Shown here piece after piece: positions 1 through 11,257 of a stretch of 64,000 bases of DNA. A program made the translations under genes and the position numbers. Positions within the stretch are counted from its first letter, which is position 1; every line of letters starts with the position of its first letter. The notes beneath the pieces are model-generated. The model was not told the DNA's origin. It searched no databases and was given only the letters and a program-made list of their open reading frames with translations. The DNA comes from Calliopum simillimum (lineage: Eukaryota > Arthropoda > Insecta > Diptera > Lauxaniidae): contig OX638368.1 of the NCBI GenBank assembly GCA_951812925.1, forward strand, positions 78,598,909 to 78,662,908, read 5' to 3'.

Positions 1-130
1 CATGTTAGGGAAGCTTATTTTCGGATATGCTCATATATTCTTGATCAGCGTCACCTCCTGAGATGACATAGCCACTTTCGTCTGTATGGATGTGTGTCTG
101 TCTGTTGAAATCAAATCCAAAAGGATAAAG
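1..130 (-). repeat. mini-me/DINE-like core fragment
   Basis: Reading minus, a GTCY-type microsatellite (gtctgtctg on plus near 95-105) lies next to the conserved core, then a TA run and the motif cttgatcagcg. The same core recurs at 5540-5640, 15500-15600, 46919-46990 and 49180-49240. Fly mini-me/DINE-1 elements are known for a conserved core between a GTCY and a TA proto-microsatellite; family assignment is by that architecture only. Confidence 0.7.
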
Positions 131-209
131 CTAGATGCATGAAATTTGTAAGTATGTATGGATGTATGTATTCTCCTTTGACTCCTAGGAGGACCAATAT
201 ATATAACGG

Positions 210-420
210 AAGGCCATATTTTGTTCAGTTGAGCAAGCGCGCCCTTCGTTTTTGCTATTCTTGAGATTATATTCTCTTTTGCTTCACCATCCATGGAGAT
301 AAAGCTGACTATATACGTGAAGCTGTCGACGTTTTCAATGTCATCACTTCCAGCTTTAAACGGGATGTCATTCCAGTATGCGTTCAGCTTCATGCTTTTT
401 GTAACGTTCAGTTTTAAAAA
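210..420 (-). pseudogene. LINE reverse-transcriptase C-terminal fragment (RTE-like)
   Basis: The minus-strand frame carries a stretch of about 70 residues with the pattern VDSFTYIVSFIS, then ISRIAKTKGALAQL and NKIW. This resembles the region following the reverse-transcriptase palm in RTE-type non-LTR retrotransposons (usual form: F-x-YLGS-x-x-S, then ARIGKARGAF, then K-x-W). Neither the catalytic FADD box nor an endonuclease is present, so it is a short relic. It runs directly into the mini-me-like core at 1-130, so one was inserted into or joined to the other. Pieces of what may be the same LINE type, its 3' end, occur at 43850-44040 and 53690-53960. Confidence 0.6.
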
Positions 421-500
421 AATTATATTAAACCTATTTTTCTTAAATAATATTGATTTTGATCGCTTAGCATTAATTTTATTCATTCACTTCTTAATTC

Positions 501-1575
501 AGTGATTTTGTTTCATTTACGTATTCATAAATTTTTCCCATAGATATTTTTTTGTGATCATTTTACAACACAAATAAAATTTTCTATAAGTGGCTCTTTA
601 TTTACAAGTACATTACGTACAGAAATTATTTATATCCGGATGATCAAAATTACTTTGTTCAGCCATGATAAATTTGGTATATACACATATCCCGTGAGCT
701 CGATCATTCTTTCGATATCTGAACTCCATGAGGCAAAGTTGTACTATAGTAAAAAAGTATTGAATTTGTAGTAATCAGGATTACTATTTACAAAAAGGTA
801 ATATAAAGTGATTAATTTCTCTTCAGAGAAATGAGTTTATTAGAAATTTTCCTATTTTTTACATGTTCTCTGGCAAAATGCAGTTTGATTGAATTGAAGT
901 GTTCGATTAGAAGCTACACGATTTAACTCATAAAAGAACAGGCTTAATCAAGCGAACAGCAATAATTTGCCTGTTAAATTCATCGTTTTCCTCATGAGGA
1001 AATGAGGAAATAAGATTTCCTTAGGCATAACTTTTGTATCGCTGCCCAATACTGCAGTCAGAATTAAAAGGAAAGAGAATTGATCAGTCAACAAATGTAA
1101 TGTCCAGAACACAAAAAAAAAAATTTTTGTTAATTTCGGTGTTAAAATTTATTCATTTGGTAAAGTTAATCTTTCCTAAAAAAAAGAGAATCAATTTATA
1201 TGTCAAGCCAATTTTTCTTAATTAATAAAATAAAAACCACCTGAAATTAAAGCGTTTACAGTGTTCATACTCCTTAAAAGAATTCCAAAAAAAAATACAA
1301 AGCCACTAAAATTCTGTTATTTAATGCAACTCTATATATACCCTGCAGCGCCTTCGACTAGTTCTGAACTAGCGAATTCACTGGTCTAAAGGGGTATAGT
1401 ACTACTCTCTCTACAATCTATTTTATGTAGCTCAAACTGGCGAATTTTACATTAGCTTGTCATTGCCGGTGTCAATTACCACCTTTTGTTCTACCGCTCA
1501 CTAGCTAAGTACTTCACTAGTAAGAAGGAGCTTGCCTGTAAGGCGTTCTCTTAGTAAAAAAAAAAAAAATAAAAC
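501..1575. other. AT-rich stretch, nothing recognised
   Basis: No coding exon, RNA gene or family repeat is apparent. Short open frames here lack coding character or splice context. Confidence 0.5.
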
Positions 1576-1577
1576 TA

Positions 1578-1672
1578 CCCATACTGAGATTCGAACCAAG
1601 GGTACAAAGTTGTTTACCCATGTAGACAAATAACGAAGTCTTTAGCTCATTCGTCTATAAAGCTTATTGACG
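1578..1672 (-). repeat. tRNA-derived SINE-like head
   Basis: On minus, an A-box-like stretch (gaatgagctaaagac) is followed about 45 nt later by a good B box (ttggttcgaatctc). The order and spacing fit an RNA polymerase III promoter of a tRNA-like sequence. A full cloverleaf was not worked out, and the A+T run next to it (1559-1570) looks like a tail, so a SINE relic is more likely than a functional tRNA. Confidence 0.5.
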
Positions 1673-1694
1673 TAGTTGTGTGAAATTCGAATTT

Positions 1695-1955
1695 AAACAA
1701 ATGAAAAAATCCAACTAAATTTCACTCAAACACTAAGAACATTAATTGCAAACTCTGAGCAAAAAGTAGGCGAAGTAGGACTAGAGGGCGTGGTACCTCC
1801 CATATAAACGAAAGTTTCAAAATGATATACTGAAAGATTTTTTTAAGAAAACCTAACCGAATTTTACTCAAACACTCAGAACAGTAAATGCAAGCTCTAC
1901 TCAAAATCTAGGTAAGCCCGGAGGCGAGGGCGTGCCACTTCCCATATTAGCAATT
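1695..1955 (-). repeat. Tandem units of the DINE-like element
   Basis: Two diverged units of the roughly 140-bp block also found at 14970-15250, 45660-45970 and 49500-49800. Each unit has aaatttcactcaaac, a variant of 'aactctgagcaaaaa', and 'gagggcgtgg' followed by acctcccatat. No 5' or 3' terminus of the element is visible here, so it is a fragment. Confidence 0.65.
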
Positions 1956-2013
1956 TGTTCTAATACTCTCCTAGAAGTTACGAAAGAATAAAAAAAATTT
2001 GTTAATAAAAACT

Positions 2014-2130
2014 TATATTTAAGAATTTTTAAGTGTGTTACTTAATGACATTTATATATTGAAAATTGATTTTTTAGTTGAACTTTTTAGTCATATATTT
2101 GCAAAGATCGATTTACATATGTATAAATCT
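2014..2130. repeat. About 105-bp direct repeat, mate at 7800-7915
   Basis: The stretch beginning aagaatttttaagtgtg and ending near agatcgatttacatat recurs almost unchanged at 7805-7912 in the same orientation. The two copies bracket the pogo-type element and the LINE. No function is visible. Confidence 0.75.
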
Positions 2131-2494
2131 ATCAATGCATTTTCTAACACATAATTATGACAAACCAAGGAACGGATTAAAAACACGGCTATAGTGACAT
2201 TATTTTTTATTAATAAGGGTTTTTTATTATTAAATTATATACAGAGTTAGTTAATGAATACAATAATTATAGCAATAAAATCCTTTAAAAATATCTATAT
2301 TCTATAGTTCAAGGAAACTAGAGGCGAATACAGATTGAACTAAAAGAAACTTAAAAATACATCTATATTTGAATTAAATTGAATTGTGGGGTCAAATCAA
2401 TATAGGCAAATTAAAAAAATTTAAAAATTTATATTATTAAATTAAATAGGGCACAATTTATGCAAATTATGAGGTAGGGGTTCAAAAAAAAGTA

Positions 2495-3738
2495 GGGGAG
2501 GGGGGGGGCTAGTGTGGACTGGGGGCTAGTGTGGACAAATTCAAATTCTCGCGCCATTTTGAATTTTTTTGTTTCTGTTTTATATTTTTCAAGTTGGTAT
2601 TTGCACTCTGCATCACCAAAAAAAAATTCATTTGTTGACAGTTCAGCTTTCCGTGATTACGTGACCGAACATGTTTTACGCAGCAAAAAGTAATTTTTTT
2701 GTTGTTTCGTAATTTCAGTGATACTTTTAAACTAATTATTCTTTTGCTGTAGTGTTAATAGATAATACAACTTAAAATAGTGTTTATTTAAACCATTGAA
2801 ATTATTTTTGAAGAACTTTACCGTAAGATTAAAAAAAAATATTTTTGTTAAAAAAGACATGAAGGGGCTAGTGTGGACAACTGAAATGGGGCTAGTGTGG
2901 ACATGTCCGCAGCAGCTGAAATGACTCCAGAAATCGTCAGACCATTTCTAAAAGCCGTTCCAAGAAAGTACCTTACTAAAAAGAAAGATCGACAGATTTA
3001 CGTATCCCGATTTACCGGATACCAGCGAAATTTACCGAAATGAAATAGTGGCAAAGCTGCCACAACCACAACAACTGTCGGAAACATCGCGATCAGCAAG
3101 TTATATGAAGTTTGAAACAACATGGACAAAAAGTATTTTATATTGGCCAAATTGTCACGATCCACGGTTCTCAAGATTTCGGCATTACGTTTCTAAAAAG
3201 AAAGAACGATAGATTCACGTATCCCGATATACCGGATACCAGCCAAATTCACCGAAATGAAATAGTGGCAAAGCTGCCACAAGTACAACAACTGCCGGGA
3301 ACATCTCGATCAGCAAGTTATATGAAGTTTGATATAAATTTCTCCAAATACAACATGGGATAGCAGTTAATTTTTTATTTGTATTATTATTTGTATTACA
3401 TCATTATTTTCTTGAATAAACATGTATCTGAACTCTTTCTTAACGTTTTTGTATAAATCATCAAGTTTCTTATGGTGTCCACATTAGCCCCCAGTTAAAT
3501 TAATGGTTGTCCACACTAGCCCCGTATAAGGGGCTAGTGTGGACAAATGTAAGCTCTTTTTAAAATGCATTAATAAAGCATTTATGAAAATAAAAAATCA
3601 TAACTATTGATGCAATTATGAAGGCAAGAGGTATAAGTAATCGCTAAAAATTACTTTATTACAAAAATGATATATTTACATATATAATTTTGTAATTATA
3701 TAAAAACTGTCCACACTAGCCCCCCCCCCCCCCTCCCC
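2495..3738 (+). mobile_element. Pogo-type (Tc1/mariner superfamily) element, defective
   Basis: Termini are inverted repeats beginning GGGGAGGGGG and leading into GGGGCTAGTGTGGAC, flanked on both sides by TA, the target duplication of Tc1/mariner elements. The GGGGCTAGTGTGGAC box occurs about eight times in both orientations, at both ends and inside (near 2507, 2521, 2875, 2888, 3478, 3508, 3530 and 3708), which suggests repeated transposase-binding sites. Inside is a relic resembling the C-terminal tail of pogo/Tigger-type transposases; the HTH and DDE domains are gone. The C-run at the right end is longer than the G-run at the left. The element abuts the 3' end of a LINE. Two related-looking elements with the same plan but a different box are at 61272 and 63234. 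Confidence 0.7.
2905..3363 (+). pseudogene. Pogo/Tigger-type transposase C-terminal tail, internally duplicated
   Basis: The frame from 2905 reads MTPEIVRPFLKAVPRK followed by a lysine-rich run. The P-E-x-x-RPF-x-KA-x-PRK signature is typical of the short tail after the DDE domain in pogo-family transposases. After it the frame breaks. A segment of about 145 bp (2984-3118) is then repeated with substitutions at 3199-3345; the second copy is open through DRFTYPDIPDTSQ to a stop at 3361. The copies differ by a frameshift in the first. No catalytic residues are present, so this cannot encode an active transposase. Identification rests on the tail motif plus the TA-flanked inverted termini. Confidence 0.55.
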
Positions 3739-4243
3739 TATATATATATATTTGTATTTTATTTTTATTTTTTTTTATTATATACTAAGCTGTTGTTTAG
3801 AATGCGAATTAAGGTATAGACATGGAGTTAGCTTTGAACTGAAAGTAATGAATTAACCTCGTTATAGTCTTTGTTGAAAAGCCATGACTTTATCCTGTCG
3901 AGAAAAACATTATTATTACGGATGCATCTAATATTATCTGGAAGACTATTAAAAACTCTCGGAGCTACTGCTGCATAAGAATTAAAATATAATTGCGACG
4001 AATGTGATGGTATTATTACTAAGTTTTGGTTATTGGTTCGCAAGTTGTAATTAGTGTAACATTTATTTACGAGGTAACCACAAAGTATAAGTGTTTGAGG
4101 GGTAATATCTTTAGATTTCTGAATAACAGCAAACTGCTTTCTCTACGATTTCGTTTAGAAATAATACGCAGAATGTGCTTTTGAATAATCAGTAATGGAT
4201 TAATTTTATTTCTGTGTGTACCACCCCAACAAACTAAACCATA

Positions 4244-5859
4244 TCGAGCCCTAACCGCAATAGTAGCGTATGCGACAAAAAGCAAATTTTACAGGAGAGA
4301 GCTTTTTTAATTTTTTTTCGAACATGCATTGCGGATTTTTTTAAAACGTTAAATGTAGTCCTTATTAGACCTCATATAAATAATAGACGCGTTTTAAAAT
4401 TGATTTTGTGCATATTTCACTCATTTATGGCGCATACGACATTTTCACAGTTACTCTTGGCGAAGATTGAAATTAAAATGTGGCGCATACGTTTTTTGAA
4501 ATTACATGATTTTGCCTTTGAAGAATACATTTATAACAATTATTTAATACACAGAAAGAAATTTGTAACAATTTGAATGGTTGAAATTGTACCAACCCAC
4601 AAAAACGGTCAGATTGGCTGTAATATTGTTAATTTACAGTACTATTTAGTATTAAAAACTTACAAAATATCACCCACACACATCGTTTGATCTTGGTTTT
4701 ACTCCGATGTAATCCCACTCCAGGTCTTTTTTTGCAATGTTGTTCATAGAGGTCCAAATATACAGAACATTTTTTTTTTTTAAATCGGACACCGAGCTAA
4801 TCAATTTTCCGAGTCAAATTCAGGTTACCAAATGGTCTTTACATTGTTTCTGCATTAAAGAAAAAAGTTTGACAAAAACTAACTAAAAACTGGGTGTGCA
4901 GTTAGTTTTCTGTTTATTTGCAGATTCAAAAATATTATTTTTGAAAGTTTTAACTGATCGCGTTAACGAGATATTGTATTTTTAAAAACTTTTTTTTTAA
5001 ATTTTTTTGTTAAAAAAAAATGAACTTTCGCGTTTTTTTAGAAAATTTGCAACGGACGAAAACAAGAAAATCATTTTCAATTTAAATTTTGATGTTGAAT
5101 CCGAATCTGGTTTTAGAATTGATATATCTAAAATGGTTTGAGAGAAATCCTAGCCTAAAGACTAATTTTGCATCCATTTTGTGAAAAGTTAAAACATTTT
5201 TTTTTTATTCTTTTGAGGTTATATAATAGAACAAGGAAATCTTTAGCCATAAAACATTAAAAAACACCTTGAAGCCCTATTATTTTACTTCAAATCCCAG
5301 CTTCTTCGAATTATTCTAACCTGGAAAGGTGAAAAAAGGAAAAATCCACGTTTTTTTGATATTTCAGCTTACGATATTTCGAAGACAAAAAAAGATATCG
5401 ATAAAATACAAACTGATTTTCAAAGTAAAAGACTGGGGCTTCAAGCTTCATTTTCAATCCTTGGAGCTAACTTTTACAACGAAACGTCTTTACAAAATTT
5501 CGCCGAATTATCTAAGTTTTCCCGTGAATAATATTTCCACGGACACACAAACATCCATCCAAACAGACGGACATGGCTATACCGACTTAAAAGGTGATTC
5601 TGACGAGGAATATATATACTTTTCCATACCTGCCGCGCTTAATTCTCTGGTTTTTGAGGTGCTTACGTTCTTTTCGCGGTCAACAAAAAAACATATGTGG
5701 CTCTTACGACATAATTGAAAGTGTGATATCTTTGTTAATACACAAAATTCAGTTTTAATATTTGGCATATAGTTGTGAATGACATTTTAGAACATATTTG
5801 CATCAAAAAAAAAATTTCGAAAAAATGTCGCATACGCTTCTGTTGCGGTTAGGGCTCGA
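4244..5859. mobile_element. TA-target DNA element inserted in the LINE
   Basis: Inverted termini TCGAGCCCTAACCGCAA (left, plus) and the complement at 5843-5859 are each flanked by TA. Deleting the element and one TA restores the LINE reading frame, proving the borders. The subterminal sequences also pair (gtagcgtatgcgac at left, gtcgcatacgcttc at right). There is no transposase. The interior holds a mini-me-like core (5530-5640) and a stretch at 4920-5480 with the 'gatcgcgtta' and 'tcctagcctaa' blocks shared with 11690-11790 and 54386-54600. Its termini resemble those of the intronic element at 40036-40836. Confidence 0.8.
5528..5645 (+). repeat. mini-me-like core inside the 4244-5859 element
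   Basis: CA-rich proto-microsatellite, then acggacatggctatac, a diverged core and a TATATA run followed by cttttccatacctgcc. Same order as at 15500-15600 but more diverged. Confidence 0.65.
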
Positions 5860-7557
5860 TATTCTATTTTTGAATGGAAAAGGCCATAGTAAAGGCAAGT
5901 AAGAAGTTTGATTGAGCAAAATTGCTTCAAAAGATATATTTGCCTTACAACAGTCATCGCATAGGATTTTAGTACATTGGTATGGTCTACCCAGCTTAAC
6001 TTCCAGTCCAATAAAATGCCAAGATATTTGAAAGTTTTGACGCAATCAATACGAAAACATTTATCAGAACATTTTTTGGAGCTAACGTATGAAGCAATTT
6101 TTGTTGACGAGATGCAATCAATATTACCAAGTGGAAATTTATCGCAAACTGTGTGATGAAAAATAAAATTATTAATATCTAAATCATTGCCTGCTGTATT
6201 AAATATCATCACTTTAGTTTTTTCACTTAGTACTAACTTATGGTAAGAGAAGCAATGTCTTATTGTGCACAAATCATTATTGATATCAGCTATAAGGTCA
6301 AGTACAGAATTGCAAGAAAAAGTGCAAGCCATATCATCTGCGAAAGCTACAATTTTGCTAGAAAATCTCAGTGAAATAATTGAGTTAATAAAAACTAAGA
6401 AAAGGATCGGACCTAAAACTGAGCCTTGAAGGACGCCTATATCTATATCGAAAGTCTTTGTTATATCAATAAAAAGTGCACCAGATATTTTTTTATTATT
6501 AAGGCTACCATATATATTATTGCAGAACTCCAAAAGAGCCTGTTCCGTTGATAGTCCTTCTCGAAACCCGAATTGACAATCACTAAAAAATTTTGTTTTT
6601 TCAAAAAAGCTCATAAATTTTTGAAAATACTGGTAGCAACGAAATGGGCCTATAGTTATTAACATATATCAGTTTTGTCTCCTTTCTTGAAAAGGGGGAT
6701 CACTTCAGCTTTTTTAAGGCTGTTTGGAAAAATACCAGCTTCAACACTTTTGTTTACAAGGTGGCATAGTACGTCTGAAATATTCAGAACAATTTTTTTT
6801 TATAAAGACATTAGTAAAGCCATCTGTAGTTCTAGCATAAGAATTTTCAAGCGACATCACAATTTTATATATTTCAAAGGATGTTACTGACTCAAAGAAC
6901 AAACTCGAACTGTAAGACTGCTCTTGTGACAAACAATTACAATTTTCAGGTGAAATACCATTGTTAGAGACTACATTTTTACCTGCATCTGCAAAAAAAC
7001 AATTAAAAATATCAGCTTTTTCATCCGCATTAAAAGATCAATCTACCATTAGAACATATTTGCGATATTTTGTCATTTTTCTTTGATCTATTCAGTAAAT
7101 TATTAACTAATCTCCATTCTTTCTTTCCATTTCCCTTAACTTTGCTGAATTCATTTATATAAAAAATATTCTTAGAGCTTGTGGTTTCTGAGCGAATTAG
7201 TTTGCAAATGTTCTTATATCGTACCTTTTAATTTAGTTTATTTGGATGTTTTTTCAATAGCTTGAAAATTTTATTTTTTTCCTTTATTTTTTTAAGTAAC
7301 TCTGCAGTCATCCAAGGCTTTAACTTTTTGGAGTTAGAGCATTTTTTCTTTGCAATTTTTGTGCACGAAAGTGTGTGGTTCAACAAGGTTTCTACAAATA
7401 TATCATAGGCTTTAGATGGATCTGACTAAGTAAAAACATTGTTTCGTCTTTCGCCACAAAGACTCATCAGACTATTTTTGTTGTAATTATAATTATATTT
7501 ATTTCACTAAATTAATTATAATTGAAAAATTGCAAGTTTGAAAACTTTTTGTGTTTT

Positions 7558-7645
7558 TGGCCTGTGCGGGAGTTGAACCAAGGACCTCCCGGTTGGTAGC
7601 AGAAGTCGTTACCACTGCACCAGCCTTCCCCGGCTGCGAAAGCCG
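7558..7645 (-). repeat. tRNA-derived SINE-like head
   Basis: Reading minus: ggctggtgcagtggtaac (A box, near 7630-7610) and, after an anticodon-sized gap, ttggttcaactcccg (B box, near 7570). Both boxes match pol III consensus well, and the CCGGGAGG stretch between them could form a variable arm. No 3' tail typical of a live tRNA gene is evident. SINE head or tRNA pseudogene. Confidence 0.6.
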
Positions 7646-7799
7646 ACTTTTGCCAGTTTTGTTTGTGTGTTAATACGTATTGATATATCATAATTGTTGT
7701 TTGTGTTATTTATTGATATTTTGGTATAGCTGTCCCTTTGGAACTAGATTCAATACCGATTGCAGGTGTTGCCACCTTATCAGGGCGTGTTCTCCTAAA

Positions 7800-7915
7800 T
7801 AATTTTAAGAATTTTTAAGTGTGTTACTTAATGACATTTATATATTGAAAATTGATTTTTTAATTGAACTTTTTAGTCATATATTTGCAAAGATCGATTT
7901 ACATATATATCTATC
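7800..7915. repeat. Direct-repeat mate of 2014-2130
   Basis: Near-identical to 2014-2130 in the same orientation; it ends just before the palindromic element at 7933. Confidence 0.75.
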
Positions 7916-7932
7916 TATAAAAACTTATATAT

Positions 7933-9249
7933 GGCTGTGATCATCTCACTTTTTTCGAAATTTGCAGTTGGGTTCTCTGATTTTTATAAAAATTCACAGA
8001 GATATTCTAAGTGCTTAGCATGGAGACCTCTCATTATTAGTTTTGCGAAAAAAAATTTTTTTTCCAAGTTATGGGCATGGAACTTCAGAGTGTCCAAGTG
8101 GTGTTTTTGCGAAAAATCGATGCAATTTTTTTTTCTAAGTCCCGCCGTTTTGTCAAAAATAAATTTTTTTAATTTTTGTTTTCGGATTCTTGTAGCATTT
8201 TAAACGTTAATTTATTTTCCATTTTTAAATTTGGAAAATTTTGAAAATTTACAAAATGGCGGCCATTTTTTGAAAAATCTTAAAAGTTGATTATCTCAAA
8301 ATAATATTCTTTTTATTTTTTTATTTTTTTTTTTACAAAAAGGTGAATGAAATACAAACATTTTGTAGAAGACTTGTTTTGCGCTAAATGGCTGCGAGAG
8401 CCACAGGAACATTTTTTCTAAAAAGTCACGTCCAAAAAAAAATTTTTTTAAATATTTTTTTTTTACTAAAGTGTTTTGAAAATCGAATGTTCATCATAAC
8501 CTTTCAAAAGATTTCATTAAAAAAACTTTTACGAAAAAAAAATTTTTTTTTTTTTGGAAAATTGATTTTTAAGATTTTTCAAAACATGGCCGTCATTTCG
8601 TCAATACTTATTTTTATGATTCATATAGGAAATATTGGTTTTTTTGGTATAGCTTCTATTTTCTAAGTAATGGAAGTTATATCCTTGTACTTTGAAATTT
8701 TGTTTTTGGCCACCTAGTGGGTGTAAATGAAAGCACAAAACAAAGTTAAAAAAATTGTCACGAGACTTTTTAGAGAAAATGTTCCTGTGGCTCTCGCAGC
8801 CATTTAGCGCAAAACAAGTCTTCTACAAAATGTTTGTATTTCATTCACCTTTTTGTAAAAAAAAAATAAAAAAATAAAAAGAATATTATTTTGAGATAAT
8901 CAACTTTTAAGATTTTTCAAAAAATGGCCGCCATTTTGTAAATTTTCCAAATTTAAAAATGGAAAATAAATTAACGTTTAAAATGCTACAAGAATCCGAA
9001 AACAAAAATTTAAAAAATTTATTTTTGACAAAACGGCGGGACTTAGAAAAAAAAATTGCATCGATTTTTTGCAAAAACACCACTTGGACACTCTGAAGTT
9101 CCATGCCCATAACTTGGAAAAAATTTTTTTTTTCGCAAAACTAATAATGAGAGGTCTCCATGCTAAGCACTTAGAACATCTCTGTGAATTTTTATAAAAA
9201 TCAGAGAACCCAACTGCAAATTTCGAAAAAAGTGAGATGATCACAGCCA
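7933..9249. mobile_element. Foldback (palindromic) element, TA-flanked
   Basis: Arms of about 500 bp (7933-8431 and 8762-9249) are near-perfect inverted repeats around a spacer of about 330 bp. Termini begin TGGCTGTGATCATCTCAC and are flanked by TATA/TA on both sides. The open frames at 7931-8203 (+) and 8978-9256 (-) are the same sequence read from opposite arms, not genes. No transposase is present. Confidence 0.85.
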
Positions 9250-9307
9250 TATACATACAAGAATAGTATTTATCAACTAAGTGTTCAATAATATACTTGA
9301 AATGCAG

Positions 9308-9345
9308 TTTTTGGCCAGGCCAAAGATACCACCCTTACTAGTTTA
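9308..9345 (-). repeat. 5' terminus of a DINE-like element
   Basis: Carries the palindromic tttggccaggccaaa followed by caccc and ttactagttt. This terminal signature occurs at 14897, 45594 and 49865-49898 (intact copies) and 45105 (interrupted copy). Only the end remains here. Confidence 0.6.
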
Positions 9346-9672
9346 TATTACTGTTCTTGCTTTTGTTTACATTTTTCGTTCGTTTTGATATGTATACTGA
9401 GTGTTAAGTACAGTTTTTTTTCCGATTATTGAAAACAATTAAAAAACCGAATTTGTATGTCGCAATAATTACATTAAAAAAAATATTTAATTTAGTAAAA
9501 ATGGTAGATATTTTTCTGTTTCAATAATTTAAAAATTATTAAAATTCGATAAAATATGAAAATTCTTATTCAAATTCTCATTGTATGCAGTGTAGTTGTG
9601 CAACATTTTTTCTAGCAACATTTCTTTTTTTCGCAACATTTTGCTTCGATTGCAACATGTTAAAATTAATTA

Positions 9673-9764
9673 AGTATTATTTTGCCGTAAACGCCACTTC
9701 GTTGAAAAAGCAAAAGCACATAATTTGTGTAGAGACGAGCACAAGTTTACGGCAAAATAATACT
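9673..9764. repeat. 20-bp perfect inverted repeat, 52-nt loop
   Basis: Bases 9673-9692 (agtattattttgccgtaaac) are the exact complement of 9745-9764. It could form a hairpin or be the ends of a tiny MITE. No duplication flanks it and no second copy was seen. Confidence 0.7.
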
Positions 9765-9784
9765 CAGCCGACGTTATGTTAATC

Positions 9785-10410
9785 ATACGTCAAGTTTAAT
9801 TTTATTATGTAGTTGTTTTCATACGTTTATCTAAATAATACCTAGCTTAAAATTTATAACTTAAATAAAACAAATAATTTTGCATTGAATTACCCGAAAT
9901 GAATCGAGTTTTTAATTTTTGAGGTGATTATAAGTTGAACATCATGGTGAACTAAAGTAGTGTACATTTCCTTGGTAATATGATGGGGTGATTCATTTCA
10001 TAAGGGATCATTTGATAATATCGCAGCAAATGATCAAGGTGGGGTGGGATGAAGATGCGAGGGTAGAAAAAACACCGAACCGCTCTTAAAATTTGTAAAG
10101 GTGAAGTTCTACTGAGGTAATTTTAGTACTTTCACTATTCGGCGTTAATTGCTTACGTCTTCTTTCCTATCTTTTCTGACTTTAAAGTCATTTCTATCCT
10201 TTTTTGAGCAGTGGCTGAATTAGGGACTCAGAAATAAATTGTTATGTTCGGGTTCTGGTAAGGGTTTTGGTCACGAATCCCCCAACCACTGATTGCTAGC
10301 GGCAAACAAGGATCCCGACCTTTGACCTCCAGACAAACCATTTTTTCCGGTACGTTATATTTTAAGGTCATCAATCTTGCTTTAGATATGTGTCGTTAAA
10401 TATGAGTTTT
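9785..10410. other. Intergenic or intronic, nothing recognised
   Basis: No coding exon, family repeat or RNA signal was seen. Confidence 0.4.
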
Positions 10411-10415
10411 GATAT

Positions 10416-11208
10416 CACAGGCTTACAAAAAAAAAAATGTCATGGCGTTTTGACCAGACTATGTGTTTCCTAGGGACTTTGACGTCCTGAATCCGAATCC
10501 CGGGTCCGTTTTTTTCCAGAACGTCTGAGAAAAAATAAAAAGTTTTCAAGGTCATATGGAGGTCAAAATGGGGTTCATGTTTCGTTAGTGATAAATTCGC
10601 TAAAATTCTGAAACTAATTTTTTATCATTGAGTTCTTAGGTCACAAGAATATGTGATCAAAAAGGGTATCGCGGACCTAGTTTCGGAGATATAGCCATCG
10701 GAAGATGCGGATATACTTTCTATGAAAACCACTATAAGTTGGGAACCCCTGGATGGATTTAGAAAATATTGGTGTCATATGATAGGTATTTTGTTGTTGT
10801 TGATTTATTTGTTGTAATTGAAAAATTTCACAAAATTTCAAAAAAGGTCATGTCTCGAAAACTATGAATCAAATTAAAAATATGCACAAAATATTATTAT
10901 AGGTTGTCAAAATACCTTTCATATGACACCAATATCTTACAAATCCATCCATATCCGGATCTCCCGATGGCTCTATCTCTGAAACTAGGTTTTTTAAGGA
11001 CTAAGAACTCAATGACAAAACATTATTTTTAGCATTTTACCGAATTTATCACTAAACAACACATGACCTCCATATGACCTTGAAATATATTTCTCAGACG
11101 TTCTGGAAAAAAACGGACCCCGGGTTCGGATTCAGGACGTCAAAATCCCTAGGAAAAACATAGTCTGGTCAAAACGCCATGACATTTTTTTTTTTTTGTA
11201 AACCTGTG
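10416..11208. mobile_element. Foldback element, CACAGG(C/T)TTAC termini, copy 1
   Basis: Inverted arms begin CACAGGCTTACAAAA at left and end with the complement at right; both contain the block tcatggcgttttgacc, then gactttgacgtcctg. The centre contains GTT-rich microsatellite near 10795-10820. The arms are slightly diverged and a short piece is missing from the right one (about 10990-11000 versus 10650-10680). A second, longer copy is at 19540-20435. Flanks here do not give a clean duplication. Confidence 0.8.
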
Positions 11209-11257
11209 TTATTGAACATGAAAAAAAAAATTTTCCTAAAACCTGGGTCATATAAGG

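Larger units (their letters stand above)
3745..7490 (-). mobile_element. Non-LTR retrotransposon (CR1/Jockey-like), 5'-truncated and interrupted
   Basis: Minus-strand order is linker (about 7480-6700), reverse transcriptase (6665-5862), then, beyond a 1.6-kb insertion, the C-terminal part (4241-3828) and an A/T-rich 3' tail near 3745-3785. The body before the linker, where the AP-endonuclease would be, is missing. Removing the insertion at 4244-5859 restores a continuous frame across KIEY and GLVCWGG, so the DNA element arrived after the LINE. The 3' end lies directly beside the pogo-type element. Confidence 0.8.
3828..7490 (-). pseudogene. LINE reverse transcriptase, disrupted
   Basis: The linker reads KPWMTAELLKKIKEKN near 7320-7270 and carries stops on either side. 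The palm domain contains FREGLSTEQALLEF, ALFIDITKTFD, GVLQGSVLGPILFL and the catalytic AFADDM box (near 6350). About 60 residues expected between ITKTFD and GVLQGSV are absent, an internal deletion of the palm. After the inserted element come RYGLVCWGG and the conserved C-terminal region with AAVAPRVFNSLPDNIR. Several frameshifts and stops mean no active enzyme. The motif set fits the CR1/Jockey group better than RTE or R1; the clade cannot be fixed by eye. Confidence 0.8.

Noticed and set aside
1578..1672. Functional tRNA gene
   Set aside because: A and B boxes are present but no complete cloverleaf could be drawn and the sequence next to it is A-rich, as in SINE relics.
7931..9256. Two similar 90-codon open frames on opposite strands
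   Set aside because: They are the same sequence read from the two arms of a palindrome, with no coding signature.
10416..11208. Clean 3-bp duplication for the first CACAGG element
   Set aside because: Flanks read TAT and TTA, which do not match; only copy 2 has matching TAA.
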